Assembly (NCBI GenBank): GCA_019243195.1
Contig: JAFAUQ010000239.1
Coordinates: 1-36,575, forward strand
DNA from: Hyphomicrobiales bacterium
Lineage (GTDB): Bacteria > Pseudomonadota > Alphaproteobacteria > Rhizobiales > Xanthobacteraceae
Direction: 5' to 3'
DNA: 36,575 bases
Positions within the stretch are counted from its first letter, which is position 1, and every line of letters starts with the position of its first letter. Both the position numbers and the translations under genes were made by a program. Under the pieces are notes generated by a model, which saw only the letters and a list, made by a program, of their open reading frames with translations, searched no databases and was not told the origin of the DNA. Shown here piece by piece: positions 31,741 through 36,575 of the stretch.

Positions 31741-32772
31741 TCACGAAGGGGAGCTGTTATTTGTAGCTGCAGTAAGCTGTGGGACTAAGTCTCTCAACGC
31801 CCTTGGCAGGGCCTGGAGTTCTTGGCTGTCAAAGGAGAGCCGCAGATATTGGGTTGCGATCGTAGCAGCTGCTTTAGCCTGCTCTAAATCGCGTTTGACC
31901 TTCAAAGGCTCTCGATCTGGCCGCGCGGATAGCCAAGCTTTGTGGAGGGCAAAGCTGCGTGGATCAATAACGACCAGTCGAACTGGTGCGCCGCGCTCGT
32001 CTATCGCGACAGCGTCCAATTTTGGCGAATTAAGAAGCCATGACAGGCCAAAGATGGCCGCTCCCTCCAGATCATCCGGTAAGTCAGACAATGACGCCGG
32101 CAGTCGGTCGCGAAAAACGTCCTTCGCTTCCGGGCGAATCAAATCGACGAGATAACCATCTCGGTTGGTTGCTCGGTAGCCACGGCGGTGCGTGACAGTG
32201 AATGATTGATCTGCTTTCCGAAGGAGCCCTATCAGGCCGTCCGTTCGAATGCCTTTCAGGGCCAAGCTTAAATGCTGCCGCGCGTCATAGAGAAGGTCGA
32301 TATCGCCGGTCGCAATCAGATCGCTTTGGGTTTGAACACCGGCTAAAGCCTCGTACGCAAAGAGCGCGTTGGTACCAACCACGATAAGATGTTCACCTAA
32401 CAGATGATGTTCGTCACACTGGTGCAGGATGCGAGCCGCAATTCTTGGAACCCGGCCGAGCCCCATGGCGCGATTAACAGGCGCAAGCTTCTCTAACCGG
32501 ACCTTAAGCCCTTCTAGTCGGTCTTGATTCTCCCTACGCTCCTCCATGAAAGCGTCGTAGGTGGCCTCAGTCTGTTCATTGCGAGACCCCAGCGAAATTT
32601 CGGAGCGACCTGTTTTTCGAAGCAGGTAGTCCGTTCCGTGCCGCGCTCCCCATCTCATGCTGCCGGCATAGCGATTGACGCTGGCTTCGTTCGCTGAGCG
32701 CCAAGCTTCATAGACCTGCTGGGTATCTATGAACTGGCGCCGCTGTTCTCCGGTTAAGTCTTTGAGAGACAA
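31741..32772 (-). CDS. GSU2403-type nucleotidyltransferase-fold protein
   Basis: A 343-aa protein. Residues 1-110 are helical. A nucleotidyltransferase core follows: LIVVGTNALFAYEALAG (the G-[ST] turn), ATGDIDLLYDAR (Asp157, Asp159) and DGYLVDLI (third acid, Asp210). All three acids are in place, so catalysis is possible. The C-terminal part (ALHKAWLSARPDREPLKVKRDLEQAKAAATI) is helical and resembles the second domain of AbiEii/MNT-type nucleotidyltransferases. The start is a TTG at 32772, about 25 bases after a likely start point. No partner antitoxin is adjacent. The gene is more AT-rich than its neighbours. Function is unknown; target RNA or protein modification is only inference. Confidence 0.82.
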   Translation of the reverse strand: MSLKDLTGEQRRQFIDTQQVYEAWRSANEASVNRYAGSMRWGARHGTDYLLRKTGRSEISLGSRNEQTEATYDAFMEERRENQDRLEGLKVRLEKLAPVNRAMGLGRVPRIAARILHQCDEHHLLGEHLIVVGTNALFAYEALAGVQTQSDLIATGDIDLLYDARQHLSLALKGIRTDGLIGLLRKADQSFTVTHRRGYRATNRDGYLVDLIRPEAKDVFRDRLPASLSDLPDDLEGAAIFGLSWLLNSPKLDAVAIDERGAPVRLVVIDPRSFALHKAWLSARPDREPLKVKRDLEQAKAAATIATQYLRLSFDSQELQALPRALRDLVPQLTAATNNSSPS

Positions 32773-32803
32773 TGCTTTTCCACCCTTTAGCTTCTGCGCC
32801 CTC

Positions 32804-32831
32804 AGTATAGTGGAAAACTGTGCATTTGCAA
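32804..32831 (-). promoter_or_regulatory. Putative sigma70 promoter of the nucleotidyltransferase gene
   Basis: On the minus strand, TTGCAA (32831-32826), a 16-base spacer and TATACT (32809-32804) lie about 32 bases before the TTG start. TTTCCACTA overlaps the spacer and -10. The same 9-mer occurs twice more, as the arms of the hairpin at 32885-32926, which makes it a candidate operator. Confidence 0.5.
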
Positions 32832-32884
32832 TAACTTATACCTTGTCGAACGACGCTACCAGTTAACCCATTGATTTGGTTTTC

Positions 32885-32926
32885 CTTTCCACTACCGAGG
32901 ACGGGGAGCGGTGCAGTAGTGGAAAG
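32885..32926. repeat. Perfect 11-bp inverted repeat CTTTCCACTAC-N20-GTAGTGGAAAG
   Basis: Arms at 32885-32895 and 32916-32926 pair without mismatch around a 20-base GC-rich loop. It lies between the SDR gene end and the nucleotidyltransferase promoter. The arm motif TTTCCACTA is also present in that promoter. The remaining bases of 32773-32997 hold no gene. Confidence 0.7.
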
Positions 32927-32997
32927 CGCCTTCGATTCAATACGTTGCAGCTCATTGATTTTGGCACCAGCTCCAATCCTGCCGCCTGCCGCAATCC

Positions 32998-33744
32998 TCA
33001 CAGCGCCAGATATCCGCCGTCGACCGGCAAGGTGACGCCGGTTATGTAGCCCGCCAGATCTGAGGCGAGGAACACCGCCGGCCCGGCGATGTCGTCCGGC
33101 GTGCCGATGCGGCCCATCGGAATGCGGCCTTCGAAATTCTTCATGTAATCCGGGTTCTGGCGCGCCCTGGCGTTGAGCGGCGTCGCGATCATGCCGGGGC
33201 CGATCGCGTTGACGCGGATGCCGAGCGGGGAGAGTTCGATCGCCAGCGCCTTGGTGAGCGCGCGCACGCCGCCCTTCGAAGTCGTGTAGGCGGCGGAATT
33301 CGGCAGCGCCACGAAGGACTGGATCGAGCCGATGTTGATGACCGCGCCCTTGGTCTCGCGCAGATGGGCGAGGAACGCGGTCGTCACGTTGTAGGGGCCA
33401 TCGAGGTTGACGGCGAGCGTCGCGTCCCAATCGGCGCGCGCGTTCGGATCACCGATCTTGCCGCGCCGGATGATGCCGGCGTTGTTGACCAGCACCGAGA
33501 TCGATCCGACCTCGCGCGCGATCACGCCGGCAAGGGTGTCGCAGGCGGCGCGGTCCGTCACGTCGCAGGCGTGATGCGTCGCGTTACCCCCGATCGCTTC
33601 GGCCGTGCGCTTCGCCGCGATCCCGTCGATGTCGACGGCAATCACGCGCGCCCCCGCCTCGGCCATCGCGAGCGCGATGCCTTCACCGATGCCCGAACCG
33701 GCGCCGGTCACGAGGGCCACGCGGCCCCTCAGCAAGCCTTCCAT
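32998..33744 (-). CDS. SDR family oxidoreductase (FabG-like)
   Basis: A 248-aa classical short-chain dehydrogenase/reductase. The cofactor motif is VTGAGSGIGEG and the adenine-site acid follows in AVDIDG, suggesting NAD. CDVTDRAA, NNAG (in VLVNNAGIIRRG), the catalytic triad Ser in NIGSIQSF, YTTSK with Tyr and Lys, and the closing GVTLPVDGGYLAL are all present. It converts an alcohol and a ketone; the substrate is unknown. It starts 7 bases after the upstream secreted-protein gene, so the two are probably in one operon. Confidence 0.93.
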   Translation of the reverse strand: MEGLLRGRVALVTGAGSGIGEGIALAMAEAGARVIAVDIDGIAAKRTAEAIGGNATHHACDVTDRAACDTLAGVIAREVGSISVLVNNAGIIRRGKIGDPNARADWDATLAVNLDGPYNVTTAFLAHLRETKGAVINIGSIQSFVALPNSAAYTTSKGGVRALTKALAIELSPLGIRVNAIGPGMIATPLNARARQNPDYMKNFEGRIPMGRIGTPDDIAGPAVFLASDLAGYITGVTLPVDGGYLAL

Positions 33745-33751
33745 GCTCCGC

Positions 33752-34258
33752 TCACTGCGCCCGATTGAGAGCGATGGTGAATTCCGGGATCCATGCGCCC
33801 GGCGATTCCATCGTGAAGGTCTGGCGGGTGCCTTGCGTCTTCACGTTCAGCAATGCCGTGAACGTCTGGCCGGACGCGCGGACATTGACTTCATCGCCCG
33901 CCGCTTTGCCGGAAATTTGTCCGCCGACGCGCCGCGTTCTTTCGAACCAATTTCCCGACAGCGACCCGCCGCTCTGAACGATGCTGCTTGTGAACTCGAC
34001 CTTGTAACTGTCGGTCGCGCAGCGCAAATCGAGTTGCACGCCGTTGCCGGCCTTTTCCGAGACGTATTTGGCAAGGCACTTCACGCGCTCGTGCGTTCCG
34101 TCCGAGGTGTTGACCATGCCGCTGCCCGACCACGAGCCCGCCATGACTTCGAAAGGGCCGGCAGCCTGTGCCAAGTCGGCCGACGCCGCGAGCAGGAGCA
34201 CCGCCAGCGCGGCCAGCGCGAGCCTTCCATAGGCGGCCGTGTTCGGTCGCAACCGCAT
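33752..34258 (-). CDS. Secreted small beta-rich protein, unknown
   Basis: A 168-aa exported protein. The signal peptide (LALAALAVLLLAASADLAQA) is followed by GPFEVMAGSWSGSGMVNTSDGTHERVKC. The alternating-strand pattern (VQLDLRCATDSYKVEFTSSIVQSGGSLSGNWFERTRRVGGQISG) suggests a small lipocalin/THAP4-like barrel. Two cysteines probably pair. It is first in a likely operon with the SDR gene and divergent from hyuA, with which it shares the 34259-34393 promoter region. I know no function for it. Confidence 0.8.
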   Translation of the reverse strand: MRLRPNTAAYGRLALAALAVLLLAASADLAQAAGPFEVMAGSWSGSGMVNTSDGTHERVKCLAKYVSEKAGNGVQLDLRCATDSYKVEFTSSIVQSGGSLSGNWFERTRRVGGQISGKAAGDEVNVRASGQTFTALLNVKTQGTRQTFTMESPGAWIPEFTIALNRAQ

Positions 34259-34393
34259 GATCGTGACCTCGTGCCCCGGATCGGGCGATTCCTTATTATC
34301 GGCCGCTGCGGTGCGTCAAGCATGAGTCTTCGATCCTGGCCGGTCCGTGGTCCTCTCCTTTATTATCCCGGTTTAACAGGGGCATAACGCGCA

Positions 34394-36487
34394 ATGGCGT
34401 GGCGGATCGGGGTCGATATCGGCGGAACCTTCACCGACGTGGCGCTGGTCGACGACGCCAGCGGCCGCATCGGCGTCGCCAAGGTGCCGACCACGCCGGC
34501 GGATCTGGCCGACGGCGTGTTGGCCGCGCTGGGCACCGCGATGGAGCGCTACGGCGTCGCGGCGGCCGACGTAGGTCTTTTGTCCCACGCCACCACCGTC
34601 GTCACCAACGCGATTCTCGAGGAACGCGGCGCGCGCGCGGCGCTGGTGACGACGCGCGGCTTTCGCGACGTGCTCGAGCTGCGGCGCTCGGCGCGCGCGG
34701 ACCTTTACGACCTGTTTCAGGACGGGCCGTCGATCCTCATCCCCCGCCGCCGGCGGTTCGAGATCACCGAGCGGATCGGTGCCGACGGCGCGGTCGTCAT
34801 CCCGCTCGCCGAGGAAGAAATCGACGACCTCATCCCCGCGCTGCGCGCCCAGCGGGTCGAGGCGATCGCGGTGTCGCTGCTGTTCAGCTTTCTTAATCCG
34901 CAGCATGAGCGCCGCCTCGGTGAACGGCTGCGCGCGGGGCTTCCTGAGGTGCCGGTTTATCTGTCGTGCGAAATTCTTCCCGAGATCAAGGAATTCGAAC
35001 GGTCGAGCACCACATCGGTATGTGCCTACGTCGGGCCCATTCTCGCGTCCTACCTGCGCCGGCTCGAGGCGAGCACCAAAAACAAAGCGCTGCCGTCGCT
35101 TTATCTGATGGGCTCGAACGGCGGCGTGCTCGAAGCGGCCGAAGCGGTGGCCATGCCGGCGATGGCGGTCGAATCCGGGCCGGCGGCCGGCGTGGTCGCC
35201 GCGGCGCTGGTCGCGCGCCAGACCGGCCGCGGCGACATTATTTCCTTCGATATGGGCGGCACCACCGCCAAGGCGAGCCTGATCCGCGGCGGGAAGTACG
35301 AGACGACCCCGGACTACGAGGTGGGCGGCGGCTCGAGCCGTACGCGCTGGATGAACGGTACCGGCCATCCGATCCGCGTGCCGGTGATCGACTTGGCGGA
35401 AGTCTCCGCCGGCGGCGGCTCGATCGCCTGGGTCGACCGCGCTGGCGCGCTGCGCGTGGGTCCGCAAAGCGCGGGCGCCGATCCCGGTCCTGTTTGTTAC
35501 GGGCGCGGCGGCACCGAGCCCACGGTGACCGACTGCAACCTGCTGCTTGGCTATCTCGACCGGAGGTCGCTGCTCGCGGGTGACCTTCCGGTCGATCACG
35601 CGGCGGCTGAAGCCGCGGTGCAGCGTAGCCTCGCCGCGCCGCTCGGCGTCGACGTGCGCACTGCGGCGGCCGCCGTGATCGACGTGGTCAATCATGCGAT
35701 GTCGGAGGTGCTGAAGATCGTCTCGGTGCAGCGCGGCCATGATCCGCGCGATTTCGGGCTTGCGGCGTTCGGCGGCGCCGGGCCGCTGCACGCGGCAGCG
35801 CTGGCCGCCGAGCTCGGCATCGCCGAGGTGATCTGTCCGCCGATTCCCGGCGCGTTCTCGGCGCTCGGCCTGATCGGCAGCAACCTCAGGCGCGACTATG
35901 TGCGCACCGTCTATGTCACCACCGCAAGCGCCGATCCGGCTGCGCTCGAGGCGGCGTTCGCGGGGCTCGAGCGCGAGGGCGCTGCCATGCTCGATCGCGC
36001 CGGCGTGGCGCCGCCGCGCCGCCGCCTCGCCCGCGCCGTCGATGCGCGCTACGAGCGGCAGTCCTACGAGCTCGCCGTACCGGTGCCGTCCAGCCGGCTT
36101 GACGCGGCGACGCTCGGCGCAATCGCACAGTCGTTCCACGAGCGCCATCGGCGCACCTACGGGCACGACAATCCGGCCGAGCCGGTGCAGATTGTGAGCA
36201 TCCGGGTGACGGCGGTCGGCGTCATCCCGCAGCTCGGCATTCACGACCGGCCGCAGGCGAGCGGCAACGGCGCGATCAAATCGCGGCGCAGCGTCTGGTT
36301 CCGCGAGAGCGGCGCCGTCGAGGCCAACGTCTACGACCGCGCCCGCATGCCGGCCGCGCTCGCGGTGGCGGGACCGGCGGTCATCGAATCGCTGGAGTCG
36401 ACCATCCTGGTGCCGCCCGCATGGCTGGCGCGCATGACCGAGGATGGTTTCGTGCTGCTCACGCGCAGCGATCGGGGGGAGCCATGA
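34394..36487 (+). CDS. hyuA: Hydantoinase/oxoprolinase family protein, subunit A (HyuA)
   Basis: A 697-aa ATP-dependent hydrolase subunit. The N-terminal ASKHA-type ATPase signature is IGVDIGGTFTDVALVD. The Hydant_A_N motifs HATTVVTNAILEERGARAALVTTRGFRDVLELRR and the Hydantoinase_A domain (ISFDMGGTTAKASLIRGG, GGGSIAWVDRAGALRVGPQSAGADPGPVCYGRGGTEPTVTDCNL) are intact. The final part carries the usual YDRQSYEL-type (YERQSYELAV) segment. With HyuB it hydrolyses cyclic amides (hydantoin, 5-oxoproline, N-methylhydantoin types) or acts as an acetone carboxylase-like enzyme. Its stop overlaps the next start (ATGA). The long antisense ORF is a shadow. Confidence 0.93.
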   Translation: MAWRIGVDIGGTFTDVALVDDASGRIGVAKVPTTPADLADGVLAALGTAMERYGVAAADVGLLSHATTVVTNAILEERGARAALVTTRGFRDVLELRRSARADLYDLFQDGPSILIPRRRRFEITERIGADGAVVIPLAEEEIDDLIPALRAQRVEAIAVSLLFSFLNPQHERRLGERLRAGLPEVPVYLSCEILPEIKEFERSSTTSVCAYVGPILASYLRRLEASTKNKALPSLYLMGSNGGVLEAAEAVAMPAMAVESGPAAGVVAAALVARQTGRGDIISFDMGGTTAKASLIRGGKYETTPDYEVGGGSSRTRWMNGTGHPIRVPVIDLAEVSAGGGSIAWVDRAGALRVGPQSAGADPGPVCYGRGGTEPTVTDCNLLLGYLDRRSLLAGDLPVDHAAAEAAVQRSLAAPLGVDVRTAAAAVIDVVNHAMSEVLKIVSVQRGHDPRDFGLAAFGGAGPLHAAALAAELGIAEVICPPIPGAFSALGLIGSNLRRDYVRTVYVTTASADPAALEAAFAGLEREGAAMLDRAGVAPPRRRLARAVDARYERQSYELAVPVPSSRLDAATLGAIAQSFHERHRRTYGHDNPAEPVQIVSIRVTAVGVIPQLGIHDRPQASGNGAIKSRRSVWFRESGAVEANVYDRARMPAALAVAGPAVIESLESTILVPPAWLARMTEDGFVLLTRSDRGEP

Positions 36488-36575
36488 ACGACCCGGCAAT
36501 GCGCGGCGATCCGGCCACGTTCGAGATCGTCAAGAACAGCTTCTACAAGATCGCCGAGGAGATGCGGGTGGTGCT
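36484..36575 (+). CDS. hyuB: Hydantoinase B family subunit, 5' fragment (cut by window end)
   Basis: Thirty residues are visible (MNDPAMRGDPATFEIVKNSF then YKIAEEMRVVL). DPATFEIVKN..Y.IAEEM is the usual N-terminus of hydantoinase B/oxoprolinase subunits. It overlaps the hyuA stop by four bases and is translationally coupled with it. The gene continues beyond the window. Confidence 0.88.
   Translation, partial: MNDPAMRGDPATFEIVKNSFYKIAEEMRVV

Noticed and set aside
34373-36499. A 708-aa ORF antisense to hyuA
   Set aside because: It is a shadow of the high-GC hyuA frame. It is rich in Arg/His/Asp with no family motif, whereas the plus strand shows complete HyuA domains.

Overview
The window looks like chromosome of an alphaproteobacterium of the order Hyphomicrobiales, probably near Bradyrhizobium, Rhodopseudomonas or Pseudolabrys. 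The genus is inferred from gene content, not measured. The pointers are a GcrA-type cell-cycle regulator, a UPF0314/DUF2585 protein, BA14K-like repeats, several Bug-type solute-binding proteins, rhizobial-style intergenic palindromes (core AAGTGGG..CCGGTTTT) and high GC with many GTG/TTG starts. No ribosomal operon, CRISPR array, prophage or recognisable transposase or integrase gene is visible.

Layout. 1-4.7 kb: a deazaflavin-type oxidoreductase, a UPF0314 membrane protein, an amidohydrolase_2 decarboxylase-type enzyme, a luciferase-like monooxygenase and an SLT lytic transglycosylase. 5-6.1 kb: a small membrane ORF and a TM-anchored hypothetical, both with relatives at 23.8-25.1 kb. 6.2-12.1 kb: catabolic/transport accessory genes (2-hydroxyacid dehydrogenase, two Bug periplasmic binding proteins, an orphan ABC-type binding protein, a PLP aminotransferase). 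12.4-16.5 kb: a small membrane protein, a class A penicillin-binding protein with two BA14K-like tail repeats, and an acyl-CoA-dehydrogenase-fold flavin monooxygenase.

16.4-18.96 kb is the most interesting part. A compact cassette lies exactly at the 3' end of the flavin monooxygenase gene and is flanked by a 76-bp imperfect direct copy of that 3' end. It holds three tightly packed genes: a 441-aa protein of unknown function, an Xre/MbcA-type antitoxin and a RES-domain (NAD-degrading type) toxin. They sit behind one near-consensus sigma70 promoter with an overlapping inverted-repeat operator. The cassette has no recombinase of its own.

19-23.3 kb: stress/envelope small proteins (DUF3597, GlsB/YeaQ, YidB/DUF937), an APH(3')-like aminoglycoside phosphotransferase homologue and a membrane-anchored TAXI-type binding protein. 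23.3-26.5 kb: poorly conserved hypotheticals and decayed sequence. 26.6-30.5 kb: a PQQ glucose/sorbosone dehydrogenase-like beta-propeller, a lone GspC/GspN-like protein, tRNA-Pro(CGG), tRNA-Gln(TTG) and a gcrA homologue. 31-36.6 kb: a small RHH-like protein, a YdhR-like monooxygenase, a GSU2403-type nucleotidyltransferase-fold protein, an SDR dehydrogenase with a secreted protein, and the start of a hydantoinase/oxoprolinase operon (hyuA complete, hyuB cut by the window end).

A second theme is intergenic palindromes. Two complete 164-bp composite elements (a 75/76-bp palindrome pair joined by a 13-bp linker and bounded by CTAG) lie at 12.1 kb and 30.9 kb in opposite orientations, with a decayed half copy at 23.45 kb. 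Other hairpin repeats sit at gene ends at 0.56, 2.5 and 8.6 kb, and one of them supplies the last codons and stop of a gene.
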